This document shows, one piece after another, positions 7,904-17,395 of a stretch of DNA of 64,000 nt. Source of the DNA: an uncultured Pseudophaeobacter sp. (GTDB lineage Bacteria; Pseudomonadota; Alphaproteobacteria; Rhodobacterales; Rhodobacteraceae). A program made the translations under genes and the position numbers. Each line of letters opens with the position of its first letter. Within the stretch, counting starts at the first letter, position 1. Under the pieces are notes generated by a model. The model worked only from the letters and a program-made list of their open reading frames with translations, ran no database searches and had not been told where the DNA came from. The stretch is taken from assembly GCA_905479575.1 (NCBI GenBank), contig CAJQNB010000017.1, positions 1 to 64,000 of the forward strand, read 5' to 3'.

Positions 7904-8596
7904 CTAGCCCAGATAGGTCTTCAGCGCCGGGGGCGGATTATCCAGCAGCGCCGCCGTGGCCTGTGGAGGCTGCGCTTCCCCCTCGGCCACCAGAACCACC
8001 TGTTCAGCGATGCGGCGGGCGTCTTTGGGGTCATGGCTGACCATCAGCACCGTGGCGCCGGTCTCATCGGCAATTTCCGCCACCAGATCCAGCATTTCGT
8101 CCTTCAAGGCAGGCCCAAGGGCGGCAAAGGGTTCATCCAGCAGCAAGATATCGCGCCGCTGCAGCAAAACCCGCGCCAGAGCCACCCGGCTTTGTTGACC
8201 ACCGGACAGGGCCGCCGGTTTGCGTGCCGCCAGATCCGACAGCCCAACGCGGCTCAACGCATTCTGTACCTGGTCGTGTTCTGCACTGGACAGGCGCAGA
8301 TTGGCCCGCAGCCCCAGGCCCGCATTCTGCGCCACGGTAAGATGGGGAAACAGGTTGCCATCCTGAAACAGCATCGCCACCGGGCGCTGCCCTGGTGGCA
8401 AATCCGTCAGATCCTCGCCCTGCCAAAGAATACGCCCCTGAGGCAGCGGTAAAAACCCGGCAATCGCCTCAATCAGGGTGGATTTCCCCGCCCCCGAGGG
8501 GCCGATAATGGCCAGCTTTGCCCCCTTGTTGATCTCAAGATCCGCCCGCAGGGTGAAGGTGCCATTTGCTATTTCACAGCTTTCAAGCCTCAGCAT
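7904..8596 (-). CDS. thiQ: Thiamine ABC transporter ATP-binding protein
   Basis: ThiQ powers uptake of thiamine or its phosphates across the inner membrane. The 230-residue protein has Walker A GPSGAGKST (33-41), the Q-loop in AMLFQDGNLFPHLTV, signature LSGGQQSRVALARVLL and Walker B ILLLDEPFAAL. The initial segment overlaps the end of thiP by 14 bases, giving a thiBPQ operon on the minus strand. The TPP riboswitch before thiB supports thiamine as substrate. It is convergent with ribH; an imperfect stem (about 7868-7897) between them may terminate both. Confidence 0.93.
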   Translation of the reverse strand: MLRLESCEIANGTFTLRADLEINKGAKLAIIGPSGAGKSTLIEAIAGFLPLPQGRILWQGEDLTDLPPGQRPVAMLFQDGNLFPHLTVAQNAGLGLRANLRLSSAEHDQVQNALSRVGLSDLAARKPAALSGGQQSRVALARVLLQRRDILLLDEPFAALGPALKDEMLDLVAEIADETGATVLMVSHDPKDARRIAEQVVLVAEGEAQPPQATAALLDNPPPALKTYLG

Positions 8597-10139
8597 GCCA
8601 ACGACCTCCGCGATCCAGTATCCAAAATGCGCCCATCGACAACAACAGCAACAACAGCGCCGCCCCGGCTGCCGCCTGCATCTGATAGGCTCCCATCAGG
8701 CGGTAGACCTGCAACGGCAGGGTGGCCACCTCGGGGTCGGCAAACAGGGTGATGACGCCCAGATCCCCCATCGACAGCGCCGCTGCCAGCCCGGCGGCAA
8801 AACCAATCTGCGCCCGCATCCGTGGCAGGAACACCCGCCACAAAAACGGCCCGCCTGCCATATCCAACGACAGCGACAGCCGACCATAGCGCATCATGAC
8901 CTCGCGGGCCTGCGGCACCAGAATACGCAGGGCAAAGGGCAGTGCCATCACCGCATTGACCAGCGCCGTCACCGGCAACGCCAGGGCAAAGGGATCAGCA
9001 ACAGGGTAGATCACGATAAACAACCCCGTACCAATAACCAGGGGCGAGGCTGCCAGCCCCAAAATACCTGCGACCTCAATCAATGTGGTGCGCCCCATCG
9101 CCACCGCCGCCGCCATCGGCAGTGCCAATAACAGCAACACCAGGGTACTGAGACCAGCAACCAGCACAGAGGTCAGCGCCGCCATCCAAACCCCAGCGTT
9201 CAGCAGCAACAAGCCAGAGACCCCAGAGACAACAACCGCCGACAAGGGCAGGATCAAAAACAGCGCCGCACCAACAATCCAGGCTGCATCCAGACCACGC
9301 GCCAGAGGGGTATCCCCATCCCAGCGCCGCAGCACCCGGTCCAGCCCAGCGCCGGCACCATCATTGTCAGCCACCCGCAGCGCCACAAAAGCAGCCCCCC
9401 CGGTCAGCACCAGTTGCAGTGCTGACAACAGCGCCGCCCGGCCAAGATCAAAATCAAACCGAAAGGCCTGATAGATGGCCAGCTCGATCGTGGTGGCCCG
9501 CGGGCCACCGCCCAGCGTCAGCGCCACGGCAAAGCTCGACAGGCAAATGGCAAACACCACCGCCAGGGCACCGGGCACCACCCGCCGCAGCATCGGCGCT
9601 TCCAGCAGCTGCCACATGGCACGCGGGCCGGCATTCAGCTGCGCCGCCAGGCGAAACCGTTCCGCCGGGATCTCCTGCCAGCCCTGCAAAATCAACCGTG
9701 TCGCCAGCGGCAAGTTGAAAAACACATGCGCCAAGACCACCCCATGCAGCCCATAGATCTGCAAGGGCTCCAGCCCAAAGAACATCAACAGCTGGCTGAT
9801 CCAGCCCGCCCGGCCAAAAACGCTCAGCAATCCTAGGATGGCCACGATCACCGGCAGAATAAACGGCGCCCCCAGCAGCGTGATCAATGCGCTGCGGCCA
9901 AAGAACCGCCGCCGCGCCAGAGCCCGCGCCAGACCAATCGCCAGACCAACGCTTGTGACTGCCGACAATATCGCCTGGGTCAGGGTAAACCGCAGCGCCG
10001 CCCAGTCACTGGCGGCAAATCCGCGACCAGTCTCGGCGCGCAACGCCACCGCCGCAAGCGTCCCCAGGATCAGCGCGGCCACAAACAGGGCCGCGCCAGC
10101 ACCGGGAAGCGCGCTTATTGGCTCAGCGCGTCGAGCCAT
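8583..10139 (-). CDS. thiP: Thiamine ABC transporter permease
   Basis: ThiP is the membrane-spanning subunit of the thiamine importer. At 518 residues it is a fused double permease with about twelve hydrophobic segments. Each half carries an EAA-like loop: the first near RFRLAAQLNAGPRAMWQLLEAP (about 182-203) and the second in the corresponding part of the C-terminal half, near MRYGRLSLSLDMAGGPFLWR. The gene overlaps the thiB end by 25 bases and thiQ by 14, as expected for tight translational coupling. The ATG at 10139 is the only start near the overlap. Confidence 0.93.
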   Translation of the reverse strand: MARRAEPISALPGAGAALFVAALILGTLAAVALRAETGRGFAASDWAALRFTLTQAILSAVTSVGLAIGLARALARRRFFGRSALITLLGAPFILPVIVAILGLLSVFGRAGWISQLLMFFGLEPLQIYGLHGVVLAHVFFNLPLATRLILQGWQEIPAERFRLAAQLNAGPRAMWQLLEAPMLRRVVPGALAVVFAICLSSFAVALTLGGGPRATTIELAIYQAFRFDFDLGRAALLSALQLVLTGGAAFVALRVADNDGAGAGLDRVLRRWDGDTPLARGLDAAWIVGAALFLILPLSAVVVSGVSGLLLLNAGVWMAALTSVLVAGLSTLVLLLLALPMAAAVAMGRTTLIEVAGILGLAASPLVIGTGLFIVIYPVADPFALALPVTALVNAVMALPFALRILVPQAREVMMRYGRLSLSLDMAGGPFLWRVFLPRMRAQIGFAAGLAAALSMGDLGVITLFADPEVATLPLQVYRLMGAYQMQAAAGAALLLLLLSMGAFWILDRGGRWHAEA

Positions 10140-11095
10140 TCGCCCAATGCACCGTCGCGCAGCGCTGCGGCCTCATCCGCTGGCAAAAGCAGCGATTTTA
10201 CCGGGGTAATCAGGGTCTCAAACCCCTCAGGCAGGCCGCTCGCTGGGGTTACCGATGGATACATCCAGTTGGTGGTGGGGATCACTGACTGAAACCCCTC
10301 AGAGACCATGAACTGCATAAAGTCACGCGCCAGCTCTGGCTGGTCGCTGGCCGCCAAAACGCCAGCAACTTCAACCTGCATGTAATGGCCTTCATCAAAG
10401 GCGGCAGCAGCTTTTGTGGCGTCTTCTTCGGCAATCAGATGATAGGCCGGCGAGGTGGTATACGAGAGCACCATGTCAGCCTCTCCATCCAGAAACAGAC
10501 CGTAGGCTTCGGACCAACCTTTTGTCACTGTCACCACATTGTCCGCCAGATCGGCCCAGATCGCCGGGGCGTCGTCGCCATAGGCCGCCTTGACCCACAT
10601 CAGCAGGCCCAGCCCTGGCGTCGATGAGCGCGGATCCTGAATGACGATCTTCATGTCGCTGGCGCCCAGCGCCTTGAAATCCGTCGGCACGGACACCGCA
10701 TCTGCGTTGTGCACAAAGGCAAAATAGCCCCAGTCATAGGGGGCAAAGGTTGCGTCTTCCCAGGCCAGGGGCAGGCTGTAATCCGCTGTCACACCGTGCT
10801 CGGCAAATAGCCCGGTTGCCGCGGCAGCCGCCGTCAGGTTTGTGTCCAACCCCAACACCACATCCGCGTCCGAGCGCGCGCCCTCCAGTTTGACCCGCGC
10901 CAGCAGTGCCGCGCCATCGCCGGCAGCAACCAGTTTCAGATCACAGCCACACTGGGCCTCAAAGGCTTGTTCCACCGCAGGACCTGGGCCCCAGTCGGAA
11001 ACAAAGCTGTCATAGGTATAGACAGTCAGCTCGGGCGTATCAGCATATGCAGCCGACGCTCCCAATAGTGCTGCTGCAAAAACAGAATACTTCAT
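10115..11095 (-). CDS. thiB: Thiamine-binding periplasmic protein
   Basis: ThiB captures thiamine and its phosphates in the periplasm and hands them to ThiPQ. The start at 11095 is preferred because an AGGAGG site sits 7 bases upstream and it begins a clear signal peptide, MKYSVFAAALLGASAAYA, cleaved before DTPELTVYTYDSF. The protein has 326 residues, the normal size. The motif ELTVYTYDSFVSDWGPGPAV near the mature N-terminus and the WMYP segment near residue 280 are typical of the TbpA family. It is the first gene of thiBPQ, directly behind a TPP riboswitch. Confidence 0.93.
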   Translation of the reverse strand: MKYSVFAAALLGASAAYADTPELTVYTYDSFVSDWGPGPAVEQAFEAQCGCDLKLVAAGDGAALLARVKLEGARSDADVVLGLDTNLTAAAAATGLFAEHGVTADYSLPLAWEDATFAPYDWGYFAFVHNADAVSVPTDFKALGASDMKIVIQDPRSSTPGLGLLMWVKAAYGDDAPAIWADLADNVVTVTKGWSEAYGLFLDGEADMVLSYTTSPAYHLIAEEDATKAAAAFDEGHYMQVEVAGVLAASDQPELARDFMQFMVSEGFQSVIPTTNWMYPSVTPASGLPEGFETLITPVKSLLLPADEAAALRDGALGEWLDALSQ

Positions 11096-11140
11096 GGCAT
11101 CCTCCTTTGCGGCATCGGGCAAGGGTGGAGCAACTCCGAA

Positions 11141-11218
11141 ACCTTCCCTCCGCCGGTTCTAGCCGGTTCAGGTTCAACGGGTCTGTTCTCAGCCTGGATC
11201 TCCCAAGCACCCCGAGGT
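11141..11218 (-). promoter_or_regulatory. TPP riboswitch (THI element)
   Basis: On the minus strand the closing stem ACCT...AGGT encloses the conserved blocks CGGGGTGC, GGCTGAGA, ACCCGTTGAACCTGA and GGCGGAGGGAAGG. These are the thi-box and pyrophosphate-sensing elements of the TPP aptamer. The element ends 45 bases before the thiB start codon. That leaves little room for a terminator, so control of thiBPQ is probably at ribosome binding: the AGGAGG site lies in this interval. Confidence 0.95.
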
Positions 11219-11317
11219 GCCCTCTGTCCTAGGTCTCCACCGCCTTAAAGGCAAGCCCAACCCTGCGCCGTGCTAGGAGTTTCACCGCCCGACGTGACAC
11301 ACCCAGCCCCGGCCTCA

Positions 11318-11375
11318 TTTGGCCAAAAATATATCCAGGCAGCCACCAACGCCGGTGGGGGCAGCGCCCCCTCTG
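11318..11375. repeat. Intergenic repeat copy 2
   Basis: The block begins with GGCCAAAAATATATCC, continues through an inverted pair around GCCACCAACGCCGGTGG, and ends with GGGGGCAGCGCCCCC. Its order of an A-rich leader followed by GC-rich inverted pairs mirrors the block at 3293-3353. It lies between the riboswitch of thiBPQ and aroC. Confidence 0.4.
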
Positions 11376-11476
11376 GCCTCTCTTCTTAATGGCACGCTGG
11401 GGACATCGAACTGCAATACCCCTTGAGCCACGGGCCGCGCCTCGCTAAGCACAACGCGCAAAGGAGATCCCAGCAC

Positions 11477-12583
11477 ATGTCGATGAACAGCTTTGGCCAT
11501 CTTTTCCGCGTCACCACCTGGGGCGAAAGCCACGGACCGGCGCTGGGGGCAACCGTGGACGGCTGCCCACCAAATGTTCCGCTGGACCCTGAGATGCTCC
11601 AGCAATGGCTGGACCGACGCCGCCCCGGCCAGAACAAGAACACCACCCAGCGCAACGAACCCGACGCGGTGAAGATCCTGTCCGGCGTCTTCGACGGCAA
11701 AAGCACCGGCACGCCAATCCAGCTGATGATCGAAAACACCGATCAGCGCTCCAAGGACTATGGCGACATCGCCCAGACCTTCCGCCCCGGCCATGCCGAC
11801 ATCACCTATTTCCAAAAATACGGCAATCGCGACTATCGTGGTGGCGGTCGTTCCTCGGCCCGCGAGACCGCAGCGCGGGTAGCTGCGGGTGGCGTCGCAC
11901 GTGAAGCCATCAAGGCGCTGGTCCCGGATCTGCAGATCACCGGCTACATGACCCAGATGGGCGAGATGGAGATCGACCGCTCCCGCTTTGACTGGGAAGC
12001 GATCGGCCAGAATGATTTCTGGATCCCCGATGCCGGTGCGGTGCAAGACTGGGAGGATTACCTCCAGGGCTTGCGCAAAGCCCATGATTCCGTTGGCGCC
12101 GTGGTCGAAGTGGTCGCCCGTGGAGTGCCCGCCGGGATCGGCGCGCCGGTCTATAGTAAGCTCGACACCGATCTGGCAGCCGCCATGATGTCGATCAACG
12201 CCGTCAAAGCGGTGGAGATTGGCGAAGGCATGAATGCCGCCCGTCTGAAGGGCTCGCAGAACGCCGATGAAATCTTCATGGGCAACGATGGTCAGCCGGT
12301 CTATTCCTCCAACCATGCCGGCGGCATTCTGGGGGGGATCTCTACCGGCCAGGATGTTGTGGTACGCTTTGCCGTCAAACCGACCTCTTCGATCCTGACG
12401 CCACGCCAGTCGATCCGCAAGGATGGCACCGCCGCCGAGGTGATCACCAAGGGGCGCCATGATCCCTGTGTTGGCATCCGCGCCGTGCCGGTGGCCGAGG
12501 CGATGATGGCCTGTGTGATCCTGGACCATCTGCTGCTGCATCGCGGCCAGATCGGCAGCAACCAGGGCCATATCGGCGCATGA
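11477..12583 (+). CDS. aroC: Chorismate synthase
   Basis: AroC makes chorismate from EPSP using reduced FMN, the last shared step to aromatic amino acids. The 368-residue protein begins [20 protein letters not shown], holding the conserved GESHG motif near residue 17. Later come RPGHAD (near 116), [17 protein letters not shown] (about 135-150) and the C-terminal [16 protein letters not shown]. The start at 11477 is set by AAGGAG at 11461-11466; the longer frame adds unconserved sequence. The stop overlaps the next start by 4 bases, linking it to the HD-domain gene. Confidence 0.96.
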   Translation: MSMNSFGHLFRVTTWGESHGPALGATVDGCPPNVPLDPEMLQQWLDRRRPGQNKNTTQRNEPDAVKILSGVFDGKSTGTPIQLMIENTDQRSKDYGDIAQTFRPGHADITYFQKYGNRDYRGGGRSSARETAARVAAGGVAREAIKALVPDLQITGYMTQMGEMEIDRSRFDWEAIGQNDFWIPDAGAVQDWEDYLQGLRKAHDSVGAVVEVVARGVPAGIGAPVYSKLDTDLAAAMMSINAVKAVEIGEGMNAARLKGSQNADEIFMGNDGQPVYSSNHAGGILGGISTGQDVVVRFAVKPTSSILTPRQSIRKDGTAAEVITKGRHDPCVGIRAVPVAEAMMACVILDHLLLHRGQIGSNQGHIGA

Positions 12584-13266
12584 GCCTGGCCGCGCTGCAG
12601 ATCCAGCTCCGCCGCATCTCAGAGGTGCAGATGGCGCAGGATCCGGCCCATGACATCGCTCATCTTGATCGGGTCTGGGCCAATGCGCAGCGGATTGCCC
12701 GTGACGAAAACGAAAAATCCCCAAACCGGGCCAACCTGCGGATACTGATCGCCGGGGCCTACCTGCATGATCTGGTCAACCTGCCAAAGGATCACCCCCA
12801 GCGCGAGACGGCCTCAAAGCTGTCGGCGGAAAAATCAGAGCCTATTCTTCAGGGTTTGGGCTATAGCGGCGATGAAATCATCGCCGCGCAACACGTGATC
12901 GAAGCCCATAGCTTTTCCGCCGGCTTGCCCGCCAATAGTCTGGAAGCTCTGATCCTGCGCGATGCGGACCGGCTGGATGCCTTGGGCGCTGTTGGCATCG
13001 CGCGCACCTTTATGGTGGCGGGGACAATTGACCGGCCGCTCTGTGATCCTGATGATCCCTTTGCCGCCAACCGGTCGTTGGATGATCAGATCTGGTCGAT
13101 TGATCATTGGCATCTGAAACTGTTGAAACTTCCCGGTGATATGGCCACTGACAAGGGCCGCAAGATCGCCCGCAAACGCGCGCGGCTGATGCTGGCCTAT
13201 CTGCGGCAACTGGCCAAGGAAATGGAAACCGAGCTGCCAGACCACTGGGCGGCGCTGCTGAAATGA
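12580..13266 (+). CDS. HD-domain phosphohydrolase
   Basis: The 228-residue protein carries the metal-binding pattern of the HD superfamily: H in [12 protein letters not shown] (near 22-28), HD in [11 protein letters not shown] (near 67-68), H in VIEAHSF (near 110), and D in [10 protein letters not shown] (near 130). Related proteins are metal-dependent phosphohydrolases of nucleotides or similar compounds, but the substrate is unknown. Its start overlaps aroC by 4 bases and its end overlaps the AEC carrier by 4 bases, so the three genes form one transcript; a role in aromatic metabolism does not follow from that. Confidence 0.8.
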   Translation: MSLAALQIQLRRISEVQMAQDPAHDIAHLDRVWANAQRIARDENEKSPNRANLRILIAGAYLHDLVNLPKDHPQRETASKLSAEKSEPILQGLGYSGDEIIAAQHVIEAHSFSAGLPANSLEALILRDADRLDALGAVGIARTFMVAGTIDRPLCDPDDPFAANRSLDDQIWSIDHWHLKLLKLPGDMATDKGRKIARKRARLMLAYLRQLAKEMETELPDHWAALLK

Positions 13267-14207
13267 TCGACATTCTCGCCATCACCTTTCCCATCTACGT
13301 CGCCCTGGCACTGGGCTATCTGGTGGTCTGGAAAGGTTGGTTCAGCCCGGGCGATATGCGCGTACTAGGCCGCTATGTGCTGAATATCGCCCTGCCTGCC
13401 TTGATCTTTTCCGCGGTAGCGGCACGCAGCCCGGTGGAGGTTTTTCAACCCGGATATGTCGTGGTCTATGCCCTTGGCGGGCTGGCAACGGTGCTGCTGT
13501 CCTATCTGTTGTTCACGCTGCGCGGCACCGACCCCAAACGCCGCGCCCTGGGGGTCATGGGCTCCACCTGCCCCAACAATGCCTTCGTTGGCTATCCGAT
13601 CATGCTACTGGCCCTTCCCGACCAGGCCGGGATCATTCTGGCGCTGAACCTGCTGGTGGAAAACCTGCTGCTGGTCCCGGTCTGCCTGATTTTGGTGGAG
13701 CTGGCAGGCAAAGGCGTTGACCAGCCGTTGCTGCCACGACTGCGGCGTATCCTGCTGGATCTGGCCAAAATGCCCATGCTTATCGGTCTCGCCCTGGGGC
13801 TGGTGGTGTCGATTTTTGGTATAGCGCTGCCCGGCCCCCTTATGCGGTCTATTGATATGTTTGCTGTTTCTGCTGGGGCTGTTGCGCTGATCGTCATAGG
13901 CGGCTCGCTTGTCGGGCTGCCGCTGCATGGCAATCGCTCGCTTGCGGCGCAGATCAGTGCCTCCAAACTACTGTTGCATCCAGCCCTGGTCGCGCTGGTG
14001 GCTGCCGTCCTGTTGGCACTGGGGCTGATCACCCTGCCACCCGCACTGCACAGCGCGGTTATCCTGTCGGCGGCGATGCCGATGTTTGGCATCTATACCG
14101 TCCTGGCCCAGCGCCAGGGGTTGGAAGGCGCCGCCAGTCTGGCCATGCTCACCGGGACCAGCTGCGCCTTTGTTACGCTAACTGGTTTGTTGTGGGTTTT
14201 GACCTGA
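13263..14207 (+). CDS. AEC (auxin efflux carrier) family transporter
   Basis: The 314-residue integral membrane protein has about ten hydrophobic helices in two halves of five, the AEC/BASS-like layout. Family features include the N-terminal LGYLVVWKGWFSPGD, CPNNAFVGYPI near residue 102 (the conserved N-A-x-x-G-x-P helix) and a C-terminal VILSAAMPMFGIYTVLA. Bacterial AEC proteins transport carboxylates such as malonate or malate. The malonyl-CoA synthetase gene lies next door in convergent orientation, so malonate is a plausible but unproved substrate. Confidence 0.85.
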   Translation: MIDILAITFPIYVALALGYLVVWKGWFSPGDMRVLGRYVLNIALPALIFSAVAARSPVEVFQPGYVVVYALGGLATVLLSYLLFTLRGTDPKRRALGVMGSTCPNNAFVGYPIMLLALPDQAGIILALNLLVENLLLVPVCLILVELAGKGVDQPLLPRLRRILLDLAKMPMLIGLALGLVVSIFGIALPGPLMRSIDMFAVSAGAVALIVIGGSLVGLPLHGNRSLAAQISASKLLLHPALVALVAAVLLALGLITLPPALHSAVILSAAMPMFGIYTVLAQRQGLEGAASLAMLTGTSCAFVTLTGLLWVLT

Positions 14208-14232
14208 CAGACAGGCGCTTGACCGCCCCCTA

Positions 14233-15738
14233 TTAGGCGTACAAATCGGCGTAATCCTCGCGCAGCGCCTTTTTCTGCACCTTCCCCATGGTATTGCGCG
14301 GCAGTTCGGACACCAGCACGATCTGTTTGGGCTGTTTGAACTTGGCCAACCGAACAGAGAGCGCTTGGGCGATTGCTGCGGCAGTGATGCTCGCGTCCGC
14401 CTCGGGCACAACAACGGCCACCACCGCCTCGCCAAAATCGGGATGAGCCACGCCAATAACGGCGCTTTCCAGCACGCCGGGCAGATCGTCGATCAGGCTT
14501 TCGACCTCTTTGGGGTAGACGTTAAAGCCGCCGGTGATCACCAGATCCTTTTGCCGCCCCACAATGGTGATATAGCCATCCGCGTCTTGCTGGGCGAGAT
14601 CACCGGTGATGAACCAGCCATCTGCCTGCAGCTCTTCTGCGGTCTTTTCGGGCATCTGCCAATAGCCCTGAAACACATTGGCCCCGCGCACTTCCAGCAC
14701 GCCTGTTTCACCACTGGCGACTTCATGCCCCTGGTCCATGATACGGGCCTCAACGCCGGGCAGTGGAAAGCCCACGGTGCCGGCGCGACGCTCACCCTCA
14801 TAGGGGTTGGAGGTGCTCATATTGGTTTCGGTCATCCCATAACGTTCCAGAATGCGGTGCCCGGTGCGGGCCTGCCACTGCTCATGGGTGTCCACCAGCA
14901 GCGGCGCCGAGCCAGAAATGAACAACCGCATATTCGCGGCCCGCTGCGGTGTCAGGCGCGGATCCTGCAACAGGCGGGTGTAGAAGGTTGGCACCCCCAT
15001 AAGGGCCGTCGCCTGCGGCATCGCCTCCAGGATCTGATCGGCGTTGAACCCAGACAGAAACACCACGCGTGCACCGGCAAACAGCGCGACATTGGTGGCC
15101 ACAAACAGCCCATGGGTATGAAAAATCGGCAAGGCGTGGATCAACACATCCGCGTCGGTGAACTGCCAATAGTCCCGCAGGGTCAGCGAGTTTGAGGCCA
15201 GGTTATCGTGGCTCAGCATCGCCCCCTTGGAGCGCCCGGTGGTTCCCGAAGTATACAGAATGGCCGCCAGATCATCTGGCCCGCGCGGCACCAGTTCAAA
15301 CCGCCCGCGGCCCACCACGGCATCTGTCAGCGTGCCCAGCCCCGTGCCATCCAGCGTCACAACCCGCGCCGCGCCCGCGATTTCTGCCATATCATCGCGC
15401 CGCGCCGGGTCGCAGACCAACACGCGAGGCGTCGCATCGCCCAGGAAATAAGCCACCTCCGGCACTGTGTAGGCGGTGTTCAACGGCAAAAACACCCCGC
15501 CCGCCATGACTGTTCCAAGATAGAGCTGGATTGCCTCGATGGTTTTTTCAACCTGCACCGCCACCCGGTCGCCGGGCTGAACGCCCATGGCCACCAGGGC
15601 CGCCGCAGTGCGTTCAGCGCCGGCAAACAGCTCTCCAAAAGTGACGCTGGCACGGGCCGGAAAGGTCGCAAAGTTGCGGGTTTCATGCCCTTCACAGGCC
15701 GCATATAGCTGTGAAATCAAATGGTTTTCATCATACAT
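14233..15738 (-). CDS. matB: Malonyl-CoA synthetase (AMP-forming)
   Basis: MatB activates malonate to malonyl-CoA through an acyl-adenylate. The 501-residue protein has the ANL-family P-loop ILYTSGTTGRSKGAML (near 160), the adenine motif ERYGMTETNM (near 295), and the hinge region TGDLAQQDADGYITIVGRQKD. The C-terminal catalytic Lys lies in ELPRNTMGKVQKKALR. The N-terminal wording (QLYLGTVMAGGVFLPLNTAYT) is characteristic of rhizobial and Rhodopseudomonas MatB. No decarboxylase (MatA) is adjacent. A short-chain acyl-CoA ligase of other specificity is the main alternative. Confidence 0.82.
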   Translation of the reverse strand: MYDENHLISQLYAACEGHETRNFATFPARASVTFGELFAGAERTAAALVAMGVQPGDRVAVQVEKTIEAIQLYLGTVMAGGVFLPLNTAYTVPEVAYFLGDATPRVLVCDPARRDDMAEIAGAARVVTLDGTGLGTLTDAVVGRGRFELVPRGPDDLAAILYTSGTTGRSKGAMLSHDNLASNSLTLRDYWQFTDADVLIHALPIFHTHGLFVATNVALFAGARVVFLSGFNADQILEAMPQATALMGVPTFYTRLLQDPRLTPQRAANMRLFISGSAPLLVDTHEQWQARTGHRILERYGMTETNMSTSNPYEGERRAGTVGFPLPGVEARIMDQGHEVASGETGVLEVRGANVFQGYWQMPEKTAEELQADGWFITGDLAQQDADGYITIVGRQKDLVITGGFNVYPKEVESLIDDLPGVLESAVIGVAHPDFGEAVVAVVVPEADASITAAAIAQALSVRLAKFKQPKQIVLVSELPRNTMGKVQKKALREDYADLYA

Positions 15739-15834
15739 TGAAAGGGCTCCTCAACTTTTGGCGCAATCTGCGCCGGGGCTGATAGGGAAATCAACCCATT
15801 GATCTTTTTGTCGCAGGGGCGCAGGGTCCTGCTC

Positions 15835-16776
15835 ATGGCCACATCCTTAACATCGCATCGACCTCTGCTTGCCATCGCCCTCAAGGTTGCTGCCATTGGG
15901 CTGTTTACCGGCCTCTCTGCCGTGATCAAGTCGGTGTCCGATGTGGTTCCAGCCGGCGAAGCGGTGTTTTTTCGTTCGTTTTTTGCCATTCCCGTCATTG
16001 TTGTCTGGCTGTCCATGCGCGGTGATCTGAAACACGGGCTCAAGACCACGCGCCCCATGGGGCATGTGATGCGCGGTCTTGTTGGCACCTCGGCGATGGC
16101 AATGACCTTTATGGGGCTGGGCATGTTGCCCCTGCCAGAGGTCACGGCCATTGGCTATGCGACGCCGATCTTCACCCTGATCCTGGCCGCCGTCTTTCTG
16201 GGAGAGCGCATACGCCTGGTACGTATCAGTGCTGTTGGGATTGGCCTGCTCGGAGTGTTGATCATGATCTATCCGCGGCTGTCCAGCGGCATGGATATGT
16301 CCAGCACCGCCTTTGTCGGGGTCATGCTGATCCTTGGCGCCACAGTGGCGCGTGGGTTTGTACAAATTCACATTCGCCGGATGGTGATGACAGAGCAAAC
16401 TGCCGCAATTGTGTTTTACTTTTCCGTCACCGCATCCCTGCTGTCTCTGCTGACACTGCCGTTTGGCTGGGTCATGCCGGATCTGACGACACTTCTCCTG
16501 TTGATCAGCGCCGGAATTATCGGCGGCGTGGCGCAGATCCTGATCACCTCGTCCTACCGCTTTGCACCTGCGTCGATGCTGGCTCCCTATGACTATGTCT
16601 CGATGCTGTTTGCGATTGTCCTCGGCTATGTCTGGTTCGCAGAATTGCCAACGCTTGTCATGCTGGCAGGGGCCAGCCTGGTGATTGCGGGCAATATTCT
16701 GGTGATCTGGCGTGAAAGCCGCCTTGGCCTGGTCCGTGGCAAGGCCAAATCTCTGACCGACCCCAAAGGCGGGTAA
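15835..16776 (+). CDS. DMT-superfamily (EamA) transporter
   Basis: The 313-residue protein has ten predicted membrane helices in two EamA repeats. The first repeat includes VVPAGEAVFFRSFFAIPV (near 36) and ends with FTLILAAVFLGERIRL (near 118), and the second repeat includes PYDYVSMLFAIVLGYVWFAELP (near 250). The ATG at 15835 is chosen because the N-terminus then starts just before the first helix; the longer frame begins at 15799. EamA proteins often export amino acids or metabolites; this substrate is unknown. It is divergent from matB with about 95 bases between starts. Confidence 0.85.
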   Translation: MATSLTSHRPLLAIALKVAAIGLFTGLSAVIKSVSDVVPAGEAVFFRSFFAIPVIVVWLSMRGDLKHGLKTTRPMGHVMRGLVGTSAMAMTFMGLGMLPLPEVTAIGYATPIFTLILAAVFLGERIRLVRISAVGIGLLGVLIMIYPRLSSGMDMSSTAFVGVMLILGATVARGFVQIHIRRMVMTEQTAAIVFYFSVTASLLSLLTLPFGWVMPDLTTLLLLISAGIIGGVAQILITSSYRFAPASMLAPYDYVSMLFAIVLGYVWFAELPTLVMLAGASLVIAGNILVIWRESRLGLVRGKAKSLTDPKGG

Positions 16777-16833
16777 GCCCACACTGCCCTCCCGGCTCAG
16801 GTTTCGCCAGCGCCAGGCGAAGGTCGCGTTCTT

Positions 16834-17277
16834 TTAGGTCTGGCTCTTTGCGTTCAACCGCAGTGCCAGCTCCTGGATCTTGTCGCGTAACGAAATCAGG
16901 TCAGCCAGATCATCCCCCGCCGCCTCCAAAATACAGCGCGAGATAGTTGCCGCCTCGTTCTGCAAGGCAAGACCTTTAGCTGCCAATGAGACAATCACAC
17001 TGCGCTCATCCTCAGGGTTACGCTTGCGCGTGATCAGGCCGGCCACCTCCATGCGTTTCAACAAAGGCGTGAGCGTATTTGACTCCAGGTTCAATGCGCT
17101 GCCCAGATCATTCACCTTCTGGCTGTCCTGCTGCCACAGGGCGACAAGCACCAGATACTGCGGATAGGTCAGCCCATATTGCGACAACAGCGGCCGATAC
17201 AGCCGCCCCATGGTATTATTGGCGGAATAGAGCGCAAAGCAAAGCAGGTCATCAAGGTGAAGGGGTCGGTGCGTCAT
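16834..17277 (-). CDS. ohrR: MarR-family peroxide-sensing repressor OhrR
   Basis: OhrR represses ohr until an organic hydroperoxide oxidises its N-terminal cysteine. The 147-residue protein has the sensing Cys at position 13 in LLCFALYSANNTM, the winged-helix DNA-binding region in the middle (VNDLGSALNLESNTLTPLLKRM) and the wing RKRNPEDERSVIVSLAAKG. It is divergent from ohr. Two identical-type palindromes lie between the genes (17291-17302 and 17347-17358), one near each start, fitting autoregulation plus control of ohr. Confidence 0.92.
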   Translation of the reverse strand: MTHRPLHLDDLLCFALYSANNTMGRLYRPLLSQYGLTYPQYLVLVALWQQDSQKVNDLGSALNLESNTLTPLLKRMEVAGLITRKRNPEDERSVIVSLAAKGLALQNEAATISRCILEAAGDDLADLISLRDKIQELALRLNAKSQT

Positions 17278-17288
17278 CCTCGACAGGT

Positions 17289-17302
17289 AAATCGCACACG
17301 AT
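17289..17302. promoter_or_regulatory. OhrR operator-like site, ohrR-proximal
   Basis: AAATCGCACACGAT contains the near-palindrome ATCGCACACGAT, 12 bases upstream of the ohrR start codon. It matches the perfect site at 17347-17358 at all but one position. Binding here would block ohrR transcription. Confidence 0.7.
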
Positions 17303-17344
17303 CAAACTGCAACCCCTTGCCACTGGTCCCGGCCTGACCTATTT

Positions 17345-17358
17345 AAATCGCACGCGAT
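17345..17358. promoter_or_regulatory. OhrR operator-like site, ohr-proximal
   Basis: AAATCGCACGCGAT carries the inverted pair ATCGC/GCGAT. It lies 38 bases before the ohr ATG, inside a likely core promoter (TATATT at 17357-17362 is a possible -10), so an OhrR-type repressor bound here would block RNA polymerase. Confidence 0.75.
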
Positions 17359-17395
17359 ATATTCCCACACGATTAATCAAAACAAGGACACCACC

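Noticed and set aside
11315-12724. A 469-codon open frame antisense to aroC
   Set aside because: It overlaps the whole of aroC and the start of the HD gene and reads as Gly/His/Asp-rich nonsense. aroC has full family motifs on the other strand.
15847-16782. A 311-codon antisense frame over the DMT transporter
   Set aside because: Composition is rich in His and Gln, with no family pattern. The plus-strand frame has ten membrane helices and a sensible start.
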